From contig JBJOQE010000033.1 in assembly GCA_046050105.1 (NCBI GenBank), positions 1 through 9,593 of the forward strand: a stretch of 9,593 bases of DNA, read 5' to 3'. Position 1 is the first letter of the stretch, and each line of letters opens with the position of its first letter. The stretch comes from JAYQPD01 sp046050105. GTDB lineage: Bacteria; Patescibacteriota; Minisyncoccia; Phycocordibacterales; UBA918. The notes under the pieces were generated by a model, which was not told the DNA's origin, ran no database searches, and saw nothing but the letters and a program-made list of their open reading frames with translations. This document shows positions 1 to 6,150 of this stretch, piece by piece. A program made the position numbers and the translations under genes.

Positions 1-45
1 TATACTATACGGGACGGCATTATTTGAATAATTACGAACTAAGAC
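1..45 (+). promoter_or_regulatory. possible promoter and leader of mscL
   Basis: TATACT at 1-6 matches the -10 consensus at five of six bases and would start transcription near base 13, leaving a leader of about 33 nt. Any -35 element lies outside the window. A 6-bp inverted repeat (ATTATT at 19-24, AATAAT at 27-32) sits in the leader. There is no Shine-Dalgarno sequence before the ATG at 46. The call rests on one hexamer at the window edge and is weak. Confidence 0.3.
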
Positions 46-420
46 ATGAAAGGTATCGCAGAAGAATTTAAGGCGTTTGCGATGCGAGGCAATGTGATTG
101 ACCTCGCGGTGGGTGTGGTTATTGGCGGTGCATTTGGCACCATCGTCACCTCACTTGTAGGAGACATCATTATGCCCATTGTGGGGATGATGACCGGCGG
201 TATTGATTTTTCAGGGCTTGCATACAAGATGGGCGACTCATCAATCGCCTACGGCAAGTTCCTCCAGGCGGCATTTGTATTTGTTATTGTGGCGTTCGCG
301 CTCTTCTTGGTGGTAAAGGCTATGAGCAAGCTCAAGAAGGCCGAAGAGGCAAAGCCGGCAGCTCCAGCAGAAGATGTGGTGTTGCTTCGCGAGATCCGCG
401 ACGCGCTTAAGAATCGATAG
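46..420 (+). CDS. mscL: large-conductance mechanosensitive channel MscL
   Basis: This is the homopentameric membrane channel that opens under membrane tension and releases solutes during hypo-osmotic shock. At 124 residues it is close to the usual length (E. coli MscL has 136). The N-terminal amphipathic helix runs directly into the family signature FAMRGNVIDLAVGVVIGGAF (residues 11-30). TM1 spans about 15-45 and ends in DIIMPIVG (40-47), the periplasmic loop covers about 48-69, and TM2 about 70-92. A Lys/Ala/Pro-rich linker then leads to the C-terminal helix VLLREIRDALKNR (112-124), which forms the cytoplasmic bundle in this family. The ATG at 46 gives the canonical N-terminus with Glu6, Glu7 and Phe8 before the signature. 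It is followed at once by a strong terminator, so it is probably a single-gene transcript. The identification is secure. Confidence 0.97.
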   Translation: MKGIAEEFKAFAMRGNVIDLAVGVVIGGAFGTIVTSLVGDIIMPIVGMMTGGIDFSGLAYKMGDSSIAYGKFLQAAFVFVIVAFALFLVVKAMSKLKKAEEAKPAAPAEDVVLLREIRDALKNR

Positions 421-432
421 GTAGACGCGTGG

Positions 433-469
433 AACGCAAAAAACCTCCACAACGGAGGTTTTTTGCGTT
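433..469 (+). terminator. rho-independent terminator of mscL, probably bidirectional
   Basis: A perfect 16-bp stem pairs 433-448 with 454-469 around the 5-nt loop ACAAC. Six A's on the left arm and six T's on the right arm allow termination on either strand. A further 6-bp pairing of GTAGAC (421-426) with GTCTAC (470-475) extends the stem, with six unpaired bases on the left side only. It begins directly after the mscL stop codon. Confidence 0.87.
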
Positions 470-534
470 GTCTACGTCACCATATGACACATAATTTCGT
501 CACCGCAAGTCTTGCGTATAACCCGAGAAGATTG

Positions 535-624
535 TTATCCACAGACATCAATTTTGTTTGAGATGGAGAAACAAAACAAAAGCTCAATAAGTAAGCCGTT
601 TTGTAATTTAGGACCTGTGGATAT
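535..624. promoter_or_regulatory. inverted DnaA-box-like pair upstream of nrdA
   Basis: TTATCCACA at 535-543 is a perfect match to the DnaA-box consensus TTWTNCACA. TGTGGATAT at 616-624 is a one-mismatch box in the opposite orientation. Together they form a perfect 9-bp inverted repeat, TATCCACAG (536-544) and CTGTGGATA (615-623). Between them lies a second perfect inverted repeat, TTTTGTTT (552-559) and AAACAAAA (569-576). DnaA control of nrdAB is known in E. coli. Its action here is inferred from the motif and its place 110 bp or less before a candidate nrdA promoter. A decayed small repeat element with terminal inverted repeats is an alternative explanation. Confidence 0.45.
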
Positions 625-625
625 T

Positions 626-644
626 TACATAATATACTTATGTA
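626..644. promoter_or_regulatory. palindromic operator-like site upstream of nrdA
   Basis: TACATAA (626-632) and TTATGTA (638-644) form a perfect 7-bp inverted repeat with a 5-bp spacer, ending ten bases before the candidate -35 element at 654. The size and position suit a dimeric transcription factor. It does not match the NrdR box well enough to name the regulator. Confidence 0.4.
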
Positions 645-653
645 GAGCCATAG

Positions 654-682
654 TTGACGGTTTTCTGAGGGAGGTAGACAAT
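654..682 (+). promoter_or_regulatory. candidate nrdA promoter
   Basis: TTGACG (654-659, five of six against the -35 consensus) and GACAAT (677-682, four of six against the -10) are separated by 17 bp. Transcription would start near 689 and give a leader of about 175 nt before nrdA. The -10 is imperfect, so the start site is uncertain. Confidence 0.45.
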
Positions 683-688
683 GCTGAT

Positions 689-863
689 AACACACGCGCT
701 CTCGTGTGGTCGAGGAGGGAGGTCGTGGGAAAGTCATGCAGCTCACTGCATGGCTGTCTTTGCCTCTCTCAAAGCAGTGACGTAGTCATGGTCGTGTGGT
801 GACGACTTATGTGCTACGCACTGGCACGGCACATTATTCAGGCAGATTTTAGGGTGGCATACC
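689..863 (+). promoter_or_regulatory. structured 5' leader of nrdA with possible alternative folds
   Basis: No gene is seen here, but the segment can fold extensively. Stems are 691-696/703-708 (6 bp), 715-723/762-770 (9 bp with two G-U pairs) enclosing 732-741/746-755 (10 bp, loop CTCA), 791-795/802-806 (5 bp) and 809-814/829-834 (6 bp). CACTGC at 744-749 can instead pair with GCAGTG at 774-779, which competes with the 732-755 hairpin and crosses the 715-770 stem. Such exclusive pairings are typical of riboswitches and attenuators, but no known class was recognised. AGGGTGG at 851-857, six bases before the ATG, is the probable ribosome-binding site. Confidence 0.4.
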
Positions 864-3767
864 ATGATTAAAGAGATCAAAAAGCGCAATGGCCAGATAG
901 TATCGTTCGATCGTTCCAAGATCGTCAAAGCAATGGCGAAGGCGTTTACGGGCGAGGGTGTTTCGGTGGAAGAAGAAACCCTCGGCCAGATGGCCGATCG
1001 TGTCATTGCAAAAATTGAGTCGCTCATGACACCAAGCGACGCTATCACGGTGGAGCGGGTGCAGGACTTGGTGGAGGAGACACTCATGGAGCGTGGGTAT
1101 TTCCGCGTTGCCAAGCACTACATTCTCTATCGCTTTGAGCACGTTAAGGAGCGCGAGAAGGAAGTACTCGAACAGATTGAAGAAAATCGCCTCACCATTG
1201 AAAAGCGTGACGGTACACGCGAGACCTTTTCTCGCGAGAAAGTGAAGTCATCACTCCAGTACTTCATTCGTGGCTACGAGAGCGTTATTGACCTTGACGA
1301 TGTGGCAGCTCAGATTGAACGCGAGGTGTACGATGGCATCAAGACACCCGAGCTTGCCCGTTTGATTACGCTCGTGCTTCGCTCTCGCATTGAGCGTGAT
1401 ACCGCATACTCAGTGGTGTCCGCACGTCAGCTTGCGTCACGGCTCTATAAGGAAGCTATTGGCGAAGAACGTCCCTCAGACGAAGCAACCTTCGCACCTG
1501 CCTACCGCGCAGCGTTTGCACGCAACATCAAGAAGGGTGTCGCTGAAAAGAAGCTCGACCCACGCATGCTCGAACTCGACCTCGAGCGCTTAGGTGCAGC
1601 CATTGTGCCAGAGCGTGATGACCTCTTCCGCTACCTCGGCATTGAAACCTTAAACGATCGCTACTTCATTCGCGACACCGCGAAGAAGGCGCTCGAGACT
1701 CCACAGTTTATGTGGATGCGTATTGCTGCAGGTTTGGCGCTCGGCGAGGCCGACAAAGAAGCGCGCGCTATCGAGTTCTACAACATCATGTCGACACTCT
1801 CGTTTGTGCCGTCTACACCAACCCTCTTCCATGCGGGTACACCACATCCGCAGCTCTCTTCGTGCTACCTCAACATTGTGGAAGATGACCTCAACCATAT
1901 CTTCAAGGTATACGGTGACAACGCCCAGCTCTCGAAGTGGGCAGGGGGCATTGGCACTGCATGGACGAAGCTCCGTGCCACGGGTGCCCAGATTAAAACC
2001 TCGGGTATCACTTCACAAGGAACCATTCCATTCCTCAAAATCGCCAACGACGTGACCGTGGCCATCAACCGCTCGGGCCGCCGCCGCGGTGCAACGTGTG
2101 TGTACATGGAGAATTGGCACTACGACTTTGAAGATTTCCTCGAGCTTCGCAAAAACACCGGCGATGAGCGCCGCCGCACACACGACATGAACACCGCGTC
2201 ATTTGTATCGGACCTCTTTATGAAGCGTGTGAAGGAAGATGGGGAGTGGACACTCTTCTCTCCCGACGAAGTACCTGAACTCACTGAAACGTTTGGCCGC
2301 ACATTCGAAGAGCATTTCATGAGGTACGAGTCGATGGCGGACCGTGGTGAAATCCACCTCTTCAAGCGTATGAAGGCGCGCGACCTCTGGAAGCGTATGC
2401 TCGGCATGCTCTTTGAGACTGGCCACCCATGGATTACCTTCAAAGATCCCTCAAACATTCGCTCACCACAAGACCATGTGGGCGTCGTACACAACTCAAA
2501 CCTTTGTACTGAAATCACGCTCAACACCTCTAAGGACGAGACGGCGGTCTGTAACCTCGGTTCAATTAACCTAGGTGAGCACGTAGTAGGAGGAGCGCTC
2601 GACGAGCACAAGCTCCGTGCCACCACCACCATCGCGATGCGCATGCTCGACAACGTGATTGACCTGAACTTCTACCCAACGGTTGAAGCGCGCACCTCAA
2701 ATATGCGCCACCGCCCGGTAGGTCTAGGTGTGATGGGCTTCCATGATGCGCTCTACAAGCTCAACATCAACTTCGCAACCGATGCCTGCGTGGAGTTTGC
2801 CGATTACTCAATGGAACTCGTGGCGTACCATGCCATTTTGGCCTCAACCGATCTCGCGCGTGAGCGTGGAGCATACGAAAGCTTCAAGGGCTCAAAGTGG
2901 GACCGTGGTATTCTTCCTGTCGACACTATCGCGTTGCTTGAACAAGAGCGCGGTCTTGCAACCGGCACCGACCGCCGTGAGCGCCTCGACTGGTCGGTGG
3001 TGCGCGATGCTATCCGGCGCTTCGGCATGCGCAACTCAAACACCATGGCAGTGGCGCCTACCGCTACCATCTCAAACATTGCGGGTACTGTTCCTGGTAT
3101 CGAACCTATCTACAAGAACATCTACGTGAAGTCGAACATTTCAGGCGACTTTATTATTGTGAACCAGTACCTCGTGGAAGACTTGAAGGCGCTCGGTCTC
3201 TGGAATCAGGCAATGCTTGATGAGATTAAGTTGAATGACGGCAGTATCCAGAAGGTGGCTTCTATCCCCGCACACCTCAAGGCGAAGTATCTTGAAACCT
3301 TCGAGATTGATATGCGTTGGCTTGTGCGCGCAGCAGCAGCACGTGGCAAGTGGATCGACCAGTCACAGTCGCTCAACATCTTCTTCTCAGGCACTTCAGG
3401 TAAAGAGCTCTCAGACCTGTACCTCTACGCATGGGAAGCAGGCCTTAAGACCACCTACTACCTCCGCTCGCTTGGCGCATCACAGGTAGAGAAGTCGACC
3501 ATCGACGCAAAGGGCACACAGACCCGCGTGCAGAACGATGGTCCTGAGAAAATGAGCGACATGCAAAATGCAGCATCGGCTCTTGCCGCATCGATGAGCC
3601 CGATTGAGGTCGCGCCGCTCCAACAGGCCATTCTTTCTCCTATTGCCACACCGTCACCGTTTACGAAGGCGATGGTGGAGGAGGCGACAGAGGCAAAAGC
3701 AGTAGCGGTAAAGAAGCCGATTAAGTTGCATGTGGCAGAGGAGGCCATTTGCGAGTCCTGCCAATAG
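864..3767 (+). CDS. nrdA: ribonucleoside-diphosphate reductase, large (alpha) subunit NrdA, class I
   Basis: Catalytic subunit that reduces ribonucleoside diphosphates to deoxyribonucleotides, using a radical supplied by NrdB. Two ATP-cones stand in tandem: residues 1 to about 92 (KKRNGQIVSFDRSKI at 6-20) and about 108-200 (EKRDGTRETFSREKV at 113-127). These cones sense ATP/dATP for overall activity control. The barrel follows with all catalytic residues: Cys334 (SSC), Asn546, Cys548 and Glu550 (NSNLCTE), Cys563 (AVCNL), and the radical-transfer pair Tyr865-Tyr866 (TTYYLRS). PTATISNIAGTVPGIEP (732-748) is also typical. An Ala/Pro-rich linker (about 905-958) leads to the C-terminal CESCQ (Cys963, Cys966), the swinging dithiol re-reduced by thioredoxin-type proteins. 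At 967 residues it is about 200 longer than E. coli NrdA, mainly from the second cone and the linker. nrdB lies downstream after an unusually long gap. The identification is secure. Confidence 0.97.
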   Translation: MIKEIKKRNGQIVSFDRSKIVKAMAKAFTGEGVSVEEETLGQMADRVIAKIESLMTPSDAITVERVQDLVEETLMERGYFRVAKHYILYRFEHVKEREKEVLEQIEENRLTIEKRDGTRETFSREKVKSSLQYFIRGYESVIDLDDVAAQIEREVYDGIKTPELARLITLVLRSRIERDTAYSVVSARQLASRLYKEAIGEERPSDEATFAPAYRAAFARNIKKGVAEKKLDPRMLELDLERLGAAIVPERDDLFRYLGIETLNDRYFIRDTAKKALETPQFMWMRIAAGLALGEADKEARAIEFYNIMSTLSFVPSTPTLFHAGTPHPQLSSCYLNIVEDDLNHIFKVYGDNAQLSKWAGGIGTAWTKLRATGAQIKTSGITSQGTIPFLKIANDVTVAINRSGRRRGATCVYMENWHYDFEDFLELRKNTGDERRRTHDMNTASFVSDLFMKRVKEDGEWTLFSPDEVPELTETFGRTFEEHFMRYESMADRGEIHLFKRMKARDLWKRMLGMLFETGHPWITFKDPSNIRSPQDHVGVVHNSNLCTEITLNTSKDETAVCNLGSINLGEHVVGGALDEHKLRATTTIAMRMLDNVIDLNFYPTVEARTSNMRHRPVGLGVMGFHDALYKLNINFATDACVEFADYSMELVAYHAILASTDLARERGAYESFKGSKWDRGILPVDTIALLEQERGLATGTDRRERLDWSVVRDAIRRFGMRNSNTMAVAPTATISNIAGTVPGIEPIYKNIYVKSNISGDFIIVNQYLVEDLKALGLWNQAMLDEIKLNDGSIQKVASIPAHLKAKYLETFEIDMRWLVRAAAARGKWIDQSQSLNIFFSGTSGKELSDLYLYAWEAGLKTTYYLRSLGASQVEKSTIDAKGTQTRVQNDGPEKMSDMQNAASALAASMSPIEVAPLQQAILSPIATPSPFTKAMVEEATEAKAVAVKKPIKLHVAEEAICESCQ

Positions 3768-3780
3768 AGGTGTGCTATTC

Positions 3781-3807
3781 GAGAAATACGCTCCCCGCAT
3801 ATTTCTC
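3781..3807 (+). terminator. hairpin after nrdA, possible weak transcript end
   Basis: GAGAAATA (3781-3788) pairs with TATTTCTC (3800-3807), 13 bases after the nrdA stop codon. Two more pairs (G3790-C3798, C3791-G3797) form beyond one mismatch. No T-tract follows, so it is not a classical rho-independent terminator. It may instead protect the 3' end of the mRNA. Confidence 0.3.
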
Positions 3808-4033
3808 TGCCTCATGATTTTCCAACTCGACTTCGCGGATCTGGGGCCACTGCGTGCACAGCTCTAGAGAGCGTCACGAATTACCAAAATTTTTCAGCAA
3901 CCCTCTAGGCTCAGACCCCTTGACGCTTCGAACCTCGAGATTTTTGTAAGCTTAGAGACGACATGTCAATCAGAAATAGTCACACTTCTTCTTGCACAGT
4001 CTTGATGACTACATATTCCGAGCACCCCGGGAC

Positions 4034-4062
4034 TTCAAGGATGCGCATTCTCTGCGTATAAT
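4034..4062 (+). promoter_or_regulatory. candidate nrdB promoter
   Basis: A perfect TATAAT lies at 4057-4062. TTCAAG at 4034-4039, 17 bp upstream, matches the -35 consensus at only three of six bases. Transcription would start near 4069 and give a leader of about 35 nt that contains the DnaA-box-like TTATCCACG (4080-4088) and no Shine-Dalgarno sequence. Confidence 0.5.
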
Positions 4063-4103
4063 AGACATCCAACATTCATTTATCCACGTTATTTCACACC
4101 CCT

Positions 4104-5120
4104 ATGGAACACATGCAAAAGAAGCAGATCATCAACAACTCCGGGACTGATCCAAACAAGATTCTTCCGATGAGCTATCCGTGGGCACGCGTGCACTACA
4201 AGACGGGTGTGCAAAATAACTGGGTGCCAGAAGAAGTGTCGATGCAGCTCGACATCGAGCTCTGGAAGAAGCAGGGCCCGGGTGCACTTACTGAAGACGA
4301 ACGCCGTATGATTTTATGGAACCTCGGGTTCTTCTCAACTGCTGAGTCACTCACGGCAAACAACATTGTACTTGCAGTGTACAAGCACCTCACGAACCCT
4401 GAGTGCCGCCAGTACCTCCTCCGCCAGGCATATGAAGAGGCAATCCATACCGACACCTTCATCTACTGTTGCGATACCTTGGGCCTCAATCCCGACGAGA
4501 TCTACAACATGTACCTCACCATTCCTTCAATTAAGGAAAAGGATGAGTTTGTGATCTCAATCACCAAGTCGGTACTTGATCCGAATTTCAATACCACGGG
4601 CCCAGAGAACACCCAGAAGTTTGTGCACGACCTCATCGGCTACTACGCCATCATGGAAGGCATCTTCTTCTATGCAGGGTTTGCGATGATGCTCTCAATG
4701 CTCCGCCACAACAAGATGGTGGGTGTGGGCGAACAGTTCCAGTACATTCTCCGCGACGAGTCTATCCACCTTGCGTTCGGCGTGGACCTCATCAACACCA
4801 TTGTGTCTGAAAATCCTGAGATTTGGACTCCAGAATTCCAGCAGACCATCATCAACAACATTAAGAAGGCCGTTGAGCTTGAACACAAGTACACCGACGA
4901 CGCGATTCCTCGCGGCATCTTGGGCTTAAACGCAAGCACGGTGAAGGAGTATGTTGAGTACATCGCCGATCGCCGCCTTGAACGCCTCAACCTTCCCAAG
5001 CAGTACAACACCAAGAACCCACTCCCATGGATGAGCGAAATCATCGACATGCCAAAGGAGAAGAACTTCTTTGAGACCCGAGTGACCGAGTACAAGACTG
5101 GTGGCGCGTTGGCGTGGTAA
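4104..5120 (+). CDS. nrdB: ribonucleoside-diphosphate reductase, small (beta) subunit NrdB, class Ic-like (Phe in place of radical Tyr)
   Basis: Dimetal radical-generating subunit and partner of the upstream NrdA. The ferritin-like fold keeps all six metal-ligand positions: Glu81 (STAESLTANN), Glu112 and His115 (EEAIHTDTF), Glu185 (IMEGIFF), and Glu219 and His222 (RDESIHLAFG). In class Ia/Ib the radical Tyr lies four residues after the first His (E. coli His118, Tyr122). Here that residue is Phe119. The same change, with Glu rather than Asp as the first ligand, defines the Mn(IV)/Fe(III) class Ic enzyme of Chlamydia trachomatis (Phe127). Tyr121, two residues on, also has a Chlamydia counterpart. 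The C-terminus YKTGGALAW supplies the radical-transfer Tyr330 eight residues from the end. Length (338) is close to the Chlamydia protein. It has its own promoter-like sequence and ends in a strong terminator. The class Ic metal content is inferred from these residues. Confidence 0.96.
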   Translation: MEHMQKKQIINNSGTDPNKILPMSYPWARVHYKTGVQNNWVPEEVSMQLDIELWKKQGPGALTEDERRMILWNLGFFSTAESLTANNIVLAVYKHLTNPECRQYLLRQAYEEAIHTDTFIYCCDTLGLNPDEIYNMYLTIPSIKEKDEFVISITKSVLDPNFNTTGPENTQKFVHDLIGYYAIMEGIFFYAGFAMMLSMLRHNKMVGVGEQFQYILRDESIHLAFGVDLINTIVSENPEIWTPEFQQTIINNIKKAVELEHKYTDDAIPRGILGLNASTVKEYVEYIADRRLERLNLPKQYNTKNPLPWMSEIIDMPKEKNFFETRVTEYKTGGALAW

Positions 5121-5124
5121 CAAA

Positions 5125-5154
5125 AAAATCGCGGGCTTCACAGCCCGCGATTTT
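5125..5154 (+). terminator. rho-independent terminator of nrdB
   Basis: A perfect 13-bp stem pairs 5125-5137 with 5142-5154 around the loop TCAC. The GC-rich core GCGGGCT/AGCCCGC is flanked by AAAAT and TTTT, starting four bases after the nrdB stop. It separates nrdB from the next gene, whose start codon is only 14 bases further on. Confidence 0.87.
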
Positions 5155-5168
5155 AGAAATGTGGCCTT

Positions 5169-6077
5169 ATGCGCATCTTTATACAATCATTCCTCACTTG
5201 GGTTAATAAAAAATACAGCTTCCTTGAGCAGGTGCCACATGGAGTTGTGACGAGCTTGTTGGTTCTGTCAGTGATGGGTTTAGTTAATGAGGTATACAAT
5301 CATACACTCGGCCAACTTCTGGGAACACAGCAAATAAGCATTCCGACCCAAGCAGCATCACTCATTGGTACAGATTCCAGCTCTAGTGTCGTTGTGCATA
5401 CGAGTGGAGAGGGCAATAGTGTTGTGAATATCACAAACACAAATACAGACAATAAAGGAACAAGTGCAGTAATTGGTAGCGAGTGGGTAACCTGGTTCGG
5501 CTCTCCAGAGGTTCAAATCATTGATGATAAGGTAGTATTTGGCTTGGAGTCAGGGAGTAACACAGGCTCAATAAAATCAACTCAGACGATACTCCCGTTT
5601 TCTGATTTCGAAACCAGCTTCGTTTCCTTGGGAGACGAACCGCTCAATTATTCCATTATTGTTAACGATGTCTACGAGCTTGTTTTTGCAGACAATGCAC
5701 CTAATGTAATTAGTTTTGGAGCAGTGCAAAAATTCGGTGAGTCCAAAGAAAAGCTCGCCGACGAGACCGGCAGCTTTCGGCCGCGTCTGAAGAAAACCCC
5801 TCAAACTGGGAAACCTATTCACGTGTCAATTCGACCAGATAAATTGAGTAACGGTGAATATAATTGGGTGGTTGAGGTTGGATACACAGACATAGATAAT
5901 TACAATAACGTGGATTTGTTTGCCTTCAGATTCCGACCAGTTGTGTCGGAGGGTGAGAGCAAAACTATAGGTTTCGGGCTTTTGGCAAATGAGTCCAAAA
6001 ACAATAGGGTACTGATACAGAATCCTATTATTGCTAAATTTGGCACTACAACAGATATTGCGGCCCTCGAAAAGTAA
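5169..6077 (+). CDS. unrecognised membrane-anchored extracytoplasmic protein
   Basis: I do not recognise this 302-residue protein. A short positively charged N-terminus (Arg2, Lys14, Lys15) precedes one hydrophobic segment at about 25-39, so it is probably an N-in, C-out anchored protein. Residues about 65-103 are a Ser/Thr/Asn/Gly-rich low-complexity stalk (for example NITNTNTDNKGTS at 87-99). Residues about 105-292 alternate short hydrophobic runs with turns (TWFGSPEVQIIDDKVVFGLE, VVEVGYTDID, FAFRFRPVV) and look like a mostly beta domain, perhaps a jelly-roll or lectin-like sandwich. That fold is inferred from pattern only. There are no cysteines. Codon use differs from the neighbours: seven ATA Ile codons, frequent TTG Leu, and AGA, AGG, CGA and CGG Arg codons, which are scarce in nrdA. 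Recent acquisition or weak expression is possible. No ribosome-binding site precedes the ATG. Confidence 0.8.
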   Translation: MRIFIQSFLTWVNKKYSFLEQVPHGVVTSLLVLSVMGLVNEVYNHTLGQLLGTQQISIPTQAASLIGTDSSSSVVVHTSGEGNSVVNITNTNTDNKGTSAVIGSEWVTWFGSPEVQIIDDKVVFGLESGSNTGSIKSTQTILPFSDFETSFVSLGDEPLNYSIIVNDVYELVFADNAPNVISFGAVQKFGESKEKLADETGSFRPRLKKTPQTGKPIHVSIRPDKLSNGEYNWVVEVGYTDIDNYNNVDLFAFRFRPVVSEGESKTIGFGLLANESKNNRVLIQNPIIAKFGTTTDIAALEK

Positions 6078-6103
6078 AGTGACCAAAATGCTATTTCTTG
6101 AGT

Positions 6104-6150
6104 TATACTTCAGGACTGATTAGATAAACCACTAAGGAAGCAACACCTTC
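6104..6150 (+). promoter_or_regulatory. possible promoter and ribosome-binding site of the dehydrogenase-like gene
   Basis: TATACT at 6104-6109 matches the -10 consensus at five of six bases, with no clear -35. AAGGA at 6134-6138 is one of only two Shine-Dalgarno-like sequences in the window, but it lies 12 bases from the ATG, further than usual. GAAG (6137-6140) can pair with CTTC (6147-6150), forming a small hairpin that would partly cover it. Confidence 0.3.

Larger units (their letters stand above)
3768..4103. other. gene-free nrdA-nrdB spacer with possible RNA structure
   Basis: No credible coding region is seen in these 336 bases. Potential pairings are 3781-3788/3800-3807 (8 bp), 3870-3876/3921-3927 (AGCGTCA with TGACGCT), 3903-3911/3949-3957 (9 bp with one G-U) and 3977-3982/4006-4011 (TAGTCA with TGACTA). 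The second and third cross each other, so they would form a pseudoknot or be alternatives. TATAAT at 4057-4062 marks a separate nrdB promoter. TTATCCACG at 4080-4088 is one base from the DnaA box found upstream of nrdA. Such a long spacer is unusual between subunit genes of one enzyme. Confidence 0.45.

Noticed and set aside
621..644. NrdR box upstream of nrdA
   Set aside because: The palindrome at 626-644 is AT-rich like an NrdR box, but it has the wrong arm sequence and spacing, and no second box at the usual distance was found.
512..802. Open reading frame of 96 codons on the + strand in the nrdA upstream region
   Set aside because: It overlaps the inverted repeats, promoter and leader hairpins, has no ribosome-binding site, and its protein has no recognisable domain or plausible composition.
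689..863. Adenosylcobalamin riboswitch in the nrdA leader
   Set aside because: The conserved B12-box and core sequences are not visible, and the enzyme is class I, which does not use cobalamin.
743..1114. Open frame of 123 codons on the - strand across the nrdA start
   Set aside because: It is antisense to the first ATP-cone and the leader, and the product has no family features.
2120..2653. Open frame of 177 codons on the - strand inside nrdA
   Set aside because: It lies wholly within the well-conserved catalytic part of nrdA; its Ser/Arg-rich product is the expected shadow of this coding pattern.
3920..3948. Promoter with TTGACG at 3920-3925 in the nrdA-nrdB spacer
   Set aside because: No acceptable -10 lies 16-18 bp downstream, and the TATAAT at 4057 is a better nrdB promoter.
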